10,814 bases of DNA from assembly GCA_041483455.1 (NCBI GenBank), contig JBGPFS010000070.1, positions 1 through 10,814 of the forward strand. The letters run 5' to 3'. This DNA comes from JBGPFS01 sp041483455 (GTDB taxonomy: Bacteria; Chloroflexota; Limnocylindria; Limnocylindrales; CSP1-4). The notes beneath the pieces were generated by a model. That model worked only from the letters and a program-made list of their open reading frames with translations. It was not told where the DNA came from and searched no databases. Below, in pieces: positions 1 to 6,073 of this stretch; the first letter of the stretch is position 1, and the number at the start of each line of letters is the position of its first letter. The translations under genes and the position numbers were made by a program.

Positions 1-151
1 CATCCGAGCAGGCGAACATCATCTGGCGCGCCACCACCACGCCGGGCTCGCCCTGGGCGGCCGCGACCACCTGGTCGATGTCCACGTGATCGGAGATGTT
101 GCCGCCGCAGTGGCAGACGTAGACGCCGATCCGTCGCTCGGTCTGGGTCAT
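1..151 (-). CDS. HdrA-like protein, N-terminal domain (partial, cut by window edge)
   Basis: Only the first 50 residues are visible. They begin MTQTERRIGVYVCHCGGNIS, continue with a VDIDQVV stretch, and end with MMFACSD. This matches the extreme N-terminal domain of heterodisulfide reductase subunit A (a V-C-H-C-G-G-N pattern, then a later CSD cysteine). The 902-residue HdrA-like gene just upstream lacks this domain and starts directly at its FAD fold. The ATG (149-151) overlaps that gene's TGA (148-150) as ATGA, so the two are translationally coupled. The rest may be a second full HdrA, or a stand-alone N-terminal domain fused to something else; the window cannot decide. Seen: the Cys motif and the overlap. 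Known: the motif is typical of HdrA. Inferred: it works in the same complex as its neighbour. Confidence 0.8.
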   Translation of the reverse strand, partial: MTQTERRIGVYVCHCGGNISDHVDIDQVVAAAQGEPGVVVARQMMFACSD

Positions 152-2856
152 GCCGGCACCTTCGGCCGCTCGAGGTAGGCCGCCACCTGCGCGACGGTCG
201 AGCCGGCGTGCAGGATCGAGTCGGCGATGTCCTTGGCACCGGAGGCGGCGCCGGCCACGTAGACCCCGGGGATGCTGGTCTGGCCGGGGTTCGCGTCCTC
301 GTCCGTCTCGGCGACGTAGTGGAACTCGTCCAGGGACAGGTCGCCCTCGGGGAAGAGCGCCTGGGCGTCGCTGTTCGGCTGGACTCCGACGGCCAGCACG
401 ACCAGGTCGTACTCGGCCTCCACCAGCCGGCCTCCGCCCTCGATGTCCTCGTAGCGGAGGACCAGGTCGCCGTTCGCCTTCTCGGTGATCTTGGCCACCC
501 GTCCCTTGACGTAGTCGGCGCCCATCGCCTTGGCCTGCTCGTAGAACTCGTCGTAGCGCTTGCCGGCCGCGCGGATGTCCATGTAGTGGACGGTCACGTC
601 GGCCACGGGCAGGGCGCCCATGATCAGCTGGTTCTGCTTGATCGAGTACATGCAGCAGAACCGTGAGCAGAGCGGGTTGCCGACCGTCTCGTCGCGCGAG
701 CCGGTGCACATCACGTAGGCGATCCGCTCGGGGACCTTGCCGTCGCCCGGCCGGAGGATGGAGTTGAACGGCCGGGTCGGGGCCAGCAGACGATCCATCT
801 GCATGCCGGTGATGACGTTCCTGAACGTGCCGAACCCGTACTCCGGCTTCAGGTCGGCGGCGAACAGCTCGAAGCCCGTCGCGACGACCACCGCCCCGAC
901 CTCGACGTCGAGCACCTGGTCGCGGGCGCGGAGGTCGATGCAGCCCTCCACCGGACAGGCGGCTACGCACTCCCCGCACTCGGAGCAGACGCCACAGTCG
1001 AGACACAGGCCGGCGCCGCGCCGGGCCTCCGCCTCGGTCATCGACAGCTCGACCTCGCGGAAGTCGCAGGGCGCGGGGCTGATCACCTCGCTCGGCTCGG
1101 AGGGGACCGCCAGGCGATACGCCTTCTGCCGGCCGAGCACCTGCTCCCTGTCGACCACCGGGAGACGCAGGTCGAAGCCATCGAGCTCCCGACCCTGGAT
1201 CCAGCGATCGATCATGTGTGCTGCCCGCTGGCCCTGGCCGGACGCCCGGGTGATGTCGGACGCTCCCGACACGACGTCGCCGGCCGCGAACAGCCAGGGT
1301 GTGTCGCTCTGGAGCGTCGCCGGATCGACGTCCAGCCTCCCGTCGCGATCGGCGCCGACCTGCCAGGCGAAGGCCTCGGTGTCGGACGCCATCCCGATGG
1401 CGGCCACGATCACGTCGCACTCGAGGTCGAACTCGCTGCCCGGGACCGGCTCCGGTCGCGGCCGACCGGAGCCATCGGGCGCACCCGGCGCCATCCGGCT
1501 GCAGCGCAGGCCACGCGCGGCACCGTGCCCGTCGTCGATAACGCCGACGGGCGCCGCCCTGAAGACGAACCCGACACCTTCCTTCTCGGTGTCGTCCGCC
1601 TCGACGTGGTGCGCCGGCATCTCCGCCCGCGTGCGCCGATAGACGACGGTGACGTCCCGCGCGCCGAGCCGGCGAGCCGTCCGGGCGGTGTCCATCGCGA
1701 CGTTGCCGCCACCGATCACGACGACCCGCCGGTCCGTGAGATCGATTCCCTCGCCGAGCTTGACCGCGCGCAGGAACGCCACGCCGCCGAGGACGCCGCC
1801 GAGCTGGTCGCCGGGCACCCCGAGCCTGGTCGAGCGCGGCGTCCCCGTGGCGAGGAGGACGGCCTCGTAGCCCTGGCCGTGGAGTCCGGCGAGGTCGGCG
1901 ACCGACGTGTCCGTGGCGATCTCGACGCCCAGCGCGGTGACGTTGGCGATGTCCCGCTCCACGACCTCGGACGGGAGGCGGTAGGCGGGGATGGCCAGGC
2001 GCAGGAAGCCGCCGGCCTTCGGAGCGGCCTCGAAGATCTTGACCGCATAGCCCTTGCGGGCGAGCTGCCAGGCCGCGGTCAGGCCGGCCGGGCCGGACCC
2101 GACGATCGCGACGCGGTGGCCGTTCGGCTCGGGAGTCTCGATCCCGGGCCCGTCGATCCGGTCGTAGTGGAGGTCGGCGATGAAGCGCTTGAGCCGACGG
2201 ATCGGCAGCGGGCCCTCGAGCGAGCCCCTGGTGCACTCCACCTCGCAGGGCGCATAGCAGGCGCGCCCGAGGGTGCCCACGAGGGGCGTGGCCTCGAGCA
2301 CGAGCTGGAAGGCCTTCTCGTACTCGCCGCTCCGGATGAGCGAGACGTAGCCGTGGGCCTGGATCCCGGCCGGGCAGGTGTACGAGCAGGGCGATGAGCC
2401 GGCCCGTTCGATGACCGCCTTCTTCGGCACGGCTTGCGGGAAGGCGATGTAGGCGGCCCGGCGGGCCACCAAGTCGGCGTTGAACTGGTCGGGGACGGCG
2501 ACCGTGCAGGCGGTCTCGCACTTCTGGCAGCCGGTGCAGGCCGCCTCGTCGACGAACCGGGCCTTGCGCCTGATCTTCGCCTCGAACCGACCATCGGCCG
2601 CAGGCTGGATCCCGTCCACCTCGCTGTAGGTGAGCGTGGTCACGTTCGGATGGTGGATCGAGGCGGCCATCTTGGGGGTCGAGATGCAGCTCGCGCAGTC
2701 GAGCGTCGGGAAGACCTTGCTGAGCAGGATCATCTTCCCGCCCACGCTGGCTTCCTTCTCGACGAGCAGGACGCGGTAGCCCATGTCGCCGAGCTTCAGG
2801 GCGGACTCCATGCCGCCGATGCCCGCTCCGACCACCAGGACGTCGTAGTCCGTCAT
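148..2856 (-). CDS. hdrA: HdrA-type flavoprotein with inserted GltD-like NAD(P)H/FAD module
   Basis: This 902-residue cytoplasmic Fe-S flavoprotein is probably the electron hub of an Hdr-like complex. Order of parts: FAD-binding fold GAGIGG (res 10-15) with VGGKM; the HdrA cysteine pair CASC (54-57) followed by TPKM; a ferredoxin motif C107/C110/C113/C117; then a GltD/DPD-type Fe-S segment (C157, C161, C200, C204, C208). Next come a second dinucleotide fold GSGPAG (253-258), an NADPH-type fold IGGGNVAMD (381-389), and AAGDV (524-528). The C-terminal HdrA part has a cysteine-dense ferredoxin segment (C618 to C639) and the HdrA signature CTGSRD...CSRFCC (717-735). Ordinary HdrA is about 650 residues; the GltD-like insert explains the extra length. 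The ATG at 2856 overlaps the upstream TGA (ATGA). An open-frame extension of 66 residues further upstream is Gly/Arg/Pro-rich shadow sequence. The insert implies electron exchange with NAD(P)H; partners HdrB/HdrC are not in view. Confidence 0.93.
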   Translation of the reverse strand: MTDYDVLVVGAGIGGMESALKLGDMGYRVLLVEKEASVGGKMILLSKVFPTLDCASCISTPKMAASIHHPNVTTLTYSEVDGIQPAADGRFEAKIRRKARFVDEAACTGCQKCETACTVAVPDQFNADLVARRAAYIAFPQAVPKKAVIERAGSSPCSYTCPAGIQAHGYVSLIRSGEYEKAFQLVLEATPLVGTLGRACYAPCEVECTRGSLEGPLPIRRLKRFIADLHYDRIDGPGIETPEPNGHRVAIVGSGPAGLTAAWQLARKGYAVKIFEAAPKAGGFLRLAIPAYRLPSEVVERDIANVTALGVEIATDTSVADLAGLHGQGYEAVLLATGTPRSTRLGVPGDQLGGVLGGVAFLRAVKLGEGIDLTDRRVVVIGGGNVAMDTARTARRLGARDVTVVYRRTRAEMPAHHVEADDTEKEGVGFVFRAAPVGVIDDGHGAARGLRCSRMAPGAPDGSGRPRPEPVPGSEFDLECDVIVAAIGMASDTEAFAWQVGADRDGRLDVDPATLQSDTPWLFAAGDVVSGASDITRASGQGQRAAHMIDRWIQGRELDGFDLRLPVVDREQVLGRQKAYRLAVPSEPSEVISPAPCDFREVELSMTEAEARRGAGLCLDCGVCSECGECVAACPVEGCIDLRARDQVLDVEVGAVVVATGFELFAADLKPEYGFGTFRNVITGMQMDRLLAPTRPFNSILRPGDGKVPERIAYVMCTGSRDETVGNPLCSRFCCMYSIKQNQLIMGALPVADVTVHYMDIRAAGKRYDEFYEQAKAMGADYVKGRVAKITEKANGDLVLRYEDIEGGGRLVEAEYDLVVLAVGVQPNSDAQALFPEGDLSLDEFHYVAETDEDANPGQTSIPGVYVAGAASGAKDIADSILHAGSTVAQVAAYLERPKVPA

Positions 2857-3299
2857 GACCTCACCCCGGACGGGCCCAGCTCCGCCAGTGCCTGGCCGAA
2901 CTGCTGGACGTGCCTGGTGAACGGCTCCGCGCAGACCGAGCAGATGGCCGCCATCTTCAGCCGCGCGGCCTGGTGCCCGGCCTCCTGCAGGAGCTTCTGC
3001 GCCTGGGCCACGATCCGCGAAGCCCGCCTGGAGCAGTCCGCCAGGTAGGCGCACTCGTCGCCGTCCGAGGCGATGAACACGCCGTCGAACCCCGCTTCGA
3101 TCGCGTGGAGGATCCAGCTGGGCCTGATCCCGCTGGTGCAGGGCAGGCTGATGACCACGACGCCCGCCGAATACGTCATGTGCGAACTGCCGGCCAGGTC
3201 GATCCCGGGGTCCGAGATGTTATTGGTCGAGAAGACGAGGATGCGCGGCACGAAGGTCCGTTCCGGCTCCAGCGGCTTCACGGGGGCGAGCGTGGTCAT
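2853..3299 (-). CDS. MvhD/FlpD-like iron-sulfur electron-transfer subunit (atypical cysteines)
   Basis: This 148-residue protein resembles MvhD/FlpD (the hydrogenase delta-subunit family). Those small Fe-S proteins pass electrons between HdrA and a hydrogenase or other dehydrogenase. Matching landmarks are IDLAGSSHMTY (res 33-43), LPCTSG (52-57), a GFDGVFIA core (70-77), and DGDECAYLADC (79-89), followed by a helical RRASRIVAQAQKLL segment. The usual first cysteine pair (CNxC-type, before the 'G-D-L-A-G' stretch) is replaced by STNNIS (24-29). Remaining cysteines are C54, C83, C89 and a C-terminal pair C120/C123, so any cluster must be ligated differently or is absent. The start ATG (3297-3299) has an upstream AGGAG. 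The stop overlaps the start of the HdrA-GltD gene (ATGA), which supports a direct partnership. Family call is firm to moderate; the retained redox role is inferred. Confidence 0.78.
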   Translation of the reverse strand: MTTLAPVKPLEPERTFVPRILVFSTNNISDPGIDLAGSSHMTYSAGVVVISLPCTSGIRPSWILHAIEAGFDGVFIASDGDECAYLADCSRRASRIVAQAQKLLQEAGHQAARLKMAAICSVCAEPFTRHVQQFGQALAELGPSGVRS

Positions 3300-3345
3300 C
3301 GCGGGGTGGCTCCTGGCGGGGCCGCGGTCGGCGACCCCACGATCG

Positions 3346-3621
3346 CTACTTCTGGCGCTTGACGAAGACGCGCTCGTAGCCCTCGCCCGGCAGGTAGCCG
3401 AGGTAGGTGTGGCCGACCTTGGTCGACCAGGCTCCGATGTCGGTCTTCGTGGCCGGATCGCTCGACCAGATCTCGATGACCTGACCGACCTGGACGGTGT
3501 TCATGGCCTTCTTGGCCTCGAGCAGGGGACCCGGACAGGCGCTGCCGCGGGCGTCGACGACCTTCGCGCTCTCGAGAGCCATGAGGTCGGTGTCGCTGAG
3601 CGGGGTGGTGAACGTGAGCAT
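3346..3621 (-). CDS. tusA: TusA-family sulfurtransferase / sulfur carrier
   Basis: This 91-residue protein is slightly longer than typical TusA (about 80). It carries the family's catalytic motif as ACPGPLLEAKKAM, with C29 as the persulfide-bearing cysteine, after VVDARGS. A following VGQVIEIWSSDPATKTDIGAW stretch and the LPGEGYERVFVKR end also fit the fold. TusA proteins shuttle sulfane sulfur between cytoplasmic enzymes. Next to DsrE-like and Hdr-like genes, the known role is delivery of persulfide to or from the Hdr/Dsr machinery. A strong Shine-Dalgarno AAGGAG (3631-3636, minus strand) precedes the ATG. It lies between the broken DsrE gene (60-base gap) and the MvhD-like gene (46-base gap), all in one direction, so cotranscription is likely. 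Whether it acts in oxidation, reduction or biosynthesis cannot be told from sequence. Confidence 0.93.
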   Translation of the reverse strand: MLTFTTPLSDTDLMALESAKVVDARGSACPGPLLEAKKAMNTVQVGQVIEIWSSDPATKTDIGAWSTKVGHTYLGYLPGEGYERVFVKRQK

Positions 3622-3681
3622 CGCGCTGATCTCCTTCGTGGTCGCGGCCGTGGACGCGGATGCGCCCCTGGCGACGGTGAC

Positions 3682-3887
3682 TCAGTAGACGAGGGTGTTC
3701 GTGGCCGAGGTCACCTCCGCGACGAACCGGCCCGCAGCCACGACTTCGCCGCCGGGCACGAGCGGTCCCGCGATCCCGCGGCTCTTCACGCACGGACCAC
3801 AGACGATGAGCGTGCCGCCAAGCTCGCTCGCTCAGGGTCCTCCGGTCCGTGGGTGGCGATGATCACCAGCTTCTCGTGCTCCGCCAT
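3682..3887 (-). pseudogene. DsrE-family protein gene with internal deletion and frameshift
   Basis: Two halves of one DsrE-family protein are recognisable in different frames. From the ATG at 3887 (with GGGAG upstream) the frame reads MAEHEKLVIIATHGPEDPER, then runs into a TGA after about 33 codons. From about 3822 another frame reads ELGGTLIVCGPCVKSRGIAG and ends SATNTLVY before TGA (3682-3684). That end, with the VCGPC cysteine motif, is the normal C-terminal part of such proteins as I know them (full length about 115-120 residues). The remnant holds only about 68 codons, so about 45-50 codons of the middle are missing and the frame is shifted (206 bases is not a multiple of 3). The junction sits in a GAGCGAGCGAGC repeat (around 3822-3834), a likely deletion site. 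The intact ribosome site and clean ends suggest a recent loss or an assembly error. Confidence 0.82.
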
Positions 3888-3920
3888 GTCGAGGCTCCCT
3901 TCCCCGTGCTGCTCGGGCGC

Positions 3921-4328
3921 TCAGATGAAGACGATCTGGCCGTCCTCGGCGGCCAGGAGGAACGAGGCGATACCGCCCGAGTCGTCGACCAGGGGGTCGA
4001 GGTGCGCCGGATCGAGGCCCAGCGTGTCGAGCGATCCCGCACAGGCGCGGATGGTCACCTCGCCGAGTTCCTTCGCCTGTCGGAACGTTTCCAGCCACGG
4101 GATCGCCCCGACGTGCTCCACCGGCTCGTTCCACCGGGGCCGCGAGGCGTCGTACGCAAGTCCATGGTCATTGGTGATGCGATCCGCCCGGAACGCGTCC
4201 AGGGCCCAGTACATCAGCAGGATGCTGACCGGTGTCCCCATCGCGGCGGCGCCCGCTGTGATGGTGGCGGCCGCGTGGAGCTTGTCGTCCGTGCCGGAGA
4301 AAAGGATGATCGAGAGGTTGTTGCTCAC
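3921..4328 (-). CDS. DsrE/DsrF/DrsH-like family protein
   Basis: This 135-residue protein begins SNNLSIILFSGTDDKLHAAATI, the beta-strand plus loop of the DsrE-like (DrsE_2 / 'peroxiredoxin-like') fold. It continues with AAAMGTPVSILLMYWALDAF. A single conserved-type cysteine lies in VTIRACAGSLDTLGL (C96), where related proteins carry their persulfide-binding cysteine. It ends with an AGG-like IASFLLAAEDGQIVFI strand. Family members bind or move sulfane sulfur in the cytoplasm and often neighbour tusA and ArsR-type regulators, as here. Start codon is GTG (4326-4328), which overlaps the upstream ArsR stop as GTGA, so the two are translationally coupled. It is the only intact DsrE-like protein in this operon. 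It may stand in for the broken DsrE gene, although the two belong to different subfamilies. Confidence 0.88.
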   Translation of the reverse strand: MSNNLSIILFSGTDDKLHAAATITAGAAAMGTPVSILLMYWALDAFRADRITNDHGLAYDASRPRWNEPVEHVGAIPWLETFRQAKELGEVTIRACAGSLDTLGLDPAHLDPLVDDSGGIASFLLAAEDGQIVFI

Positions 4329-4699
4329 GGGTGACCTTCCTGACTGGCGGAGGCGAGGAATACCGTCGGCTCGTGTGCCGCGGCGGCCAGATCACCCAGC
4401 CGCGACAGCCGGCGGACGAGAACGGCGCGCATCAGTCCGCAGGCCGCGAGGATCTGCGGGTCGGTGAGCCGGTACCGGACGATCCGCCCATCTCGAAGGG
4501 CTTCGACCAGGCCGGCCGCCCGCATCGCTCCGAGGTGCTGCGACGCGGCTGCCGGGCTCATCCCCAGCTCGCGCGCGACCTCGTTGACCTCGCACGAACG
4601 TTCGCCGAGCAGGTGGAGGATCCGGAGGCGATGCACACTGGCGAGCGACCGGAGCAGAGACGCCTGGAGCTCGTCGATGTCGTGGGTGGCGCTTGGCAT
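4325..4699 (-). CDS. ArsR-family HTH transcriptional regulator (operon repressor)
   Basis: A 124-residue winged-helix protein. SVHRLRILHLLGE (res 21-33) is the ArsR-type helix 2. VNEVARELGMSPAAASQHLG (38-57) is the helix-turn-helix. AAGLVEALRDGRIVRYRLTD (61-80) is the beta wing. It has two cysteines, C36 at the start of the recognition region and C87 on the C-terminal helix. They could form a thiol switch, though the spacing differs from what I recall for the SqrR/BigR persulfide sensors. The classical metal-binding CVC motif is absent. Shine-Dalgarno AGGAG (4706-4710) lies 6 bases before the ATG. As first gene of the sulfur operon, behind a promoter spanned by an inverted repeat, it is probably an autorepressor that responds to sulfane sulfur or thiol oxidation; the ligand is inference. 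Confidence 0.92.
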   Translation of the reverse strand: MPSATHDIDELQASLLRSLASVHRLRILHLLGERSCEVNEVARELGMSPAAASQHLGAMRAAGLVEALRDGRIVRYRLTDPQILAACGLMRAVLVRRLSRLGDLAAAAHEPTVFLASASQEGHP

Positions 4700-4755
4700 T
4701 CGTCGCTCCTCGCGAGGTCGTGCTCATCGCGGCTTCCGGGTAGATGCTCACGACC

Positions 4756-4784
4756 ACTATGCGTCCTGAGTGAATGTATGTCTT
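4756..4784 (-). promoter_or_regulatory. Candidate sigma-70-type promoter of the arsR-hdrA operon
   Basis: Reading leftwards, AAGACA (4779-4784) could serve as -35 and CATAGT (4756-4761) as -10, with exactly 17 bases between; each matches consensus at 4 of 6 positions. Transcription would start near 4749 and leave a leader of about 50 bases before the ArsR ATG. This is a pattern match only. Confidence 0.5.
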
Positions 4785-4791
4785 ACGCATA
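4758..4791. promoter_or_regulatory. Inverted repeat, candidate ArsR operator
   Basis: TATGCGT (4758-4764) and ACGCATA (4785-4791) are perfect reverse complements, 20 bases apart. One arm overlaps the candidate -10 and the other abuts the -35 of the minus-strand promoter, which is where a repressor would bind. A plus-strand -10-like TATAGA (4790-4795) touches the right arm, so the same site could control the divergent DUF2892 side. The wide spacer means the arms could be half-sites of two dimers rather than one compact site. Confidence 0.5.
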
Positions 4792-4852
4792 TAGACGCCG
4801 TGGGCCATCCGTCACTGGCGGGAGGGCCAGGTGGACTGTTCCGGGGCCCATC

Positions 4853-4995
4853 ACAGGCCGCCGGCCTGTCCAGGGCGCGAGACGTCACGCGACGTCTTTC
4901 GGGAGTCGGGCAGCGGACTGGACGAGCCCAACCTGCTCGATGTATCCATCGTGGGCGGGGTCTCGTCCTTCGGATAGGAACGGGCACTCGCCCGT
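4853..4995 (+). promoter_or_regulatory. Hairpin-rich spacer, possible structured leader of the DUF2892 operon
   Basis: Four inverted repeats follow each other in the 217-base divergent spacer. ACAGGCCGCCGGCCTGT (4853-4869) has 8-bp arms around one base. AGACGTC-acgc-GACGTCT (4880-4897) has a 7-bp stem followed by TT. GGACGAGCCC (4920-4929) pairs with GGGtCTCGTCC (4958-4968) with one bulged T, and encloses CGATG-tatc-CATCG (4938-4951). ACGGGC-actc-GCCCGT (4980-4995) lies just ahead of the GAGG (5005-5008) that precedes the DUF2892 ATG. I recognise no known riboswitch class. Since the flanking genes diverge, these are unlikely to be plain terminators. High GC raises the chance level of such stems. 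Confidence 0.45.
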
Positions 4996-5016
4996 GGATA
5001 TCACGAGGATGCCGAG

Positions 5017-5229
5017 ATGCAGTTCGGGACCAATGAAGCACCGCTCGATCGCGTCATCAGGATCGCGCTGGGGATCGCCCTCGCCGCGCTGGCCCTCGCG
5101 GGCGCCGTGAGCGTCCCGTGGCTCAACGTCGTCTGGGTCGTCGCCGCGATCGCCCTGGTCACGGGTATCGTTGGCTTCTGTCCGCTGTACGCGCTGCTCC
5201 GCGTCAGCACGAAGCGGACGGCCCGCTGA
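5017..5229 (+). CDS. DUF2892 (YgaP-type) small membrane protein
   Basis: A 70-residue protein starting MQFGTNEAPLDRVIRIALGI, the standard opening of DUF2892 proteins. Two hydrophobic segments follow (about res 14-32 and 36-54), then GFCPLYALLRVSTKR, the typical family end with a conserved-type cysteine in FCPLY. In YgaP this domain is fused to a rhodanese and forms a membrane pair of helices; stand-alone copies commonly occur near sulfurtransferase and persulfide genes. It sits directly beside the sulfur operon, divergently transcribed. It is followed after 28 bases by the sigma factor gene, so the three plus-strand genes probably form an operon. Biochemical role of stand-alone copies is unknown. 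Confidence 0.9.
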   Translation: MQFGTNEAPLDRVIRIALGIALAALALAGAVSVPWLNVVWVVAAIALVTGIVGFCPLYALLRVSTKRTAR

Positions 5230-5257
5230 GCGGCTCCGATCGAAGGCAGAATTGACT

Positions 5258-6073
5258 GTGGAGGTCGCCCTGACCGAGCCGACGACCGACGAGCTCTCCA
5301 GCGGCGACGGATTCGCCGATGCGCTCGCGGGTGAGCTCCCTCGGCTCGTCAGACTGGCGACACGGCTGGTCCGAGACCCGGACCAGGCCGAGGACTGCGC
5401 GCAGGAAACGATCGTCGGCGCCTGGCGTCGGCGGGACCAGCTTCGCGATCCCGCCGCGCTGTCTGCCTGGCTGCGGCGCAGCCTCGTCAACCGGATCATC
5501 GATCGCTCGCGCGTCCATCGCGACGAGCTCGACATCGAGGCCGTCGAAGCGGACTGGCACGACGATCACTACTCCGTCGCACCCGACCGGGTCCTGGAGC
5601 GAGCCGAGCTGCACGACGAGCTCGAGGACGCGCTCGCCCGCCTCCCGGTCATCTATCGGGTGACGGTCATCCTCCACGACGTCTTCGGCTGGACGGCCGG
5701 GGAGATCGCACTCGCCATGGAAGCCGGGTTGCCGGCCACGAAACAGCGACTACGGAGGGGCCGGATGATGCTGGTCAGCGCTCTTGCCGAGGGCGATGAA
5801 CGACGCCAGGCGAGCCTCGCCCAGCCACTCCGCTGCTGGCGAGCCCGACGGCATGTCTCCGCCTACCTCGATGACGAGCTCGACGCTGGGACCCGCGCGG
5901 CGGTCGAAGCCCATCTGGAGGCTTGCCCGACGTGCCCGCCGCTCTATGCGGGCCTCGTCGGCGTGAAGGCGAGCCTCGGCGGGTCGCGGGACCCCGACAC
6001 CGTCGTCGAGGACGCCATCGCGGGGCGGATCCGGGAGCACCTCGAAGAGCAGCCGGGTCGGTCGCGGTCGTGA
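5258..6073 (+). CDS. ECF-type RNA polymerase sigma factor fused to C-terminal zinc-finger (anti-sigma-like) domain
   Basis: This 271-residue protein has sigma region 2 at about res 25-90 (LPRLVRLATRLVRDPDQAED, then CAQETIVGAWRRRDQLRDP and the WLRRSLVNRIID segment). Region 4 lies at about 117-175 (LARLPVIYRVTVILHDVFGW, then TAGEIALAMEAGLPATKQRL). After a short linker comes a zf-HC2/ZAS-like domain: C193, H199, SAYLDDELD (201-209), and HLEACPTC giving the HxxxCxxC set H219/C223/C226. In most bacteria that domain is on a separate anti-sigma factor; here it is on the same chain, so it may be a self-inhibiting, redox-sensitive sigma factor that releases zinc on thiol oxidation. The GTG at 5258 is chosen because the conserved part starts soon after; a TTG two codons upstream (5252) lies closer to GAAGG (5242-5246) and is possible. 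The stop overlaps the methyltransferase GTG. Confidence 0.88.
   Translation: MEVALTEPTTDELSSGDGFADALAGELPRLVRLATRLVRDPDQAEDCAQETIVGAWRRRDQLRDPAALSAWLRRSLVNRIIDRSRVHRDELDIEAVEADWHDDHYSVAPDRVLERAELHDELEDALARLPVIYRVTVILHDVFGWTAGEIALAMEAGLPATKQRLRRGRMMLVSALAEGDERRQASLAQPLRCWRARRHVSAYLDDELDAGTRAAVEAHLEACPTCPPLYAGLVGVKASLGGSRDPDTVVEDAIAGRIREHLEEQPGRSRS

Noticed and set aside
1216..2397. 393-codon open frame on the plus strand across the HdrA-like gene
   Set aside because: It is antisense to a gene with continuous recognisable domains, and its product is low-complexity Arg/Asp/Gly/Val-rich sequence typical of shadow frames in GC-rich DNA.
148..3054. Long 968-residue reading of the HdrA-like gene, starting 66 codons upstream
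   Set aside because: The extra N-terminus is Gly/Arg/Pro-rich, has no family similarity and overlaps the MvhD-like gene by about 200 bases. The ATG at 2856 starts right at the FAD fold and forms a clean ATGA overlap.
3296..3793. 165-codon minus-strand frame spanning TusA and the DsrE remnant
   Set aside because: The product is mostly Arg/His/Gly repeats in a shifted frame. TusA itself occupies a different frame with its catalytic motif.
4880..4899. Stem AGACGTC-ACGC-GACGTCT followed by TTT as an intrinsic terminator
   Set aside because: The T-run is only three bases, and no plus-strand gene ends upstream of it because the neighbouring genes diverge. I kept it as part of a possible leader structure instead.
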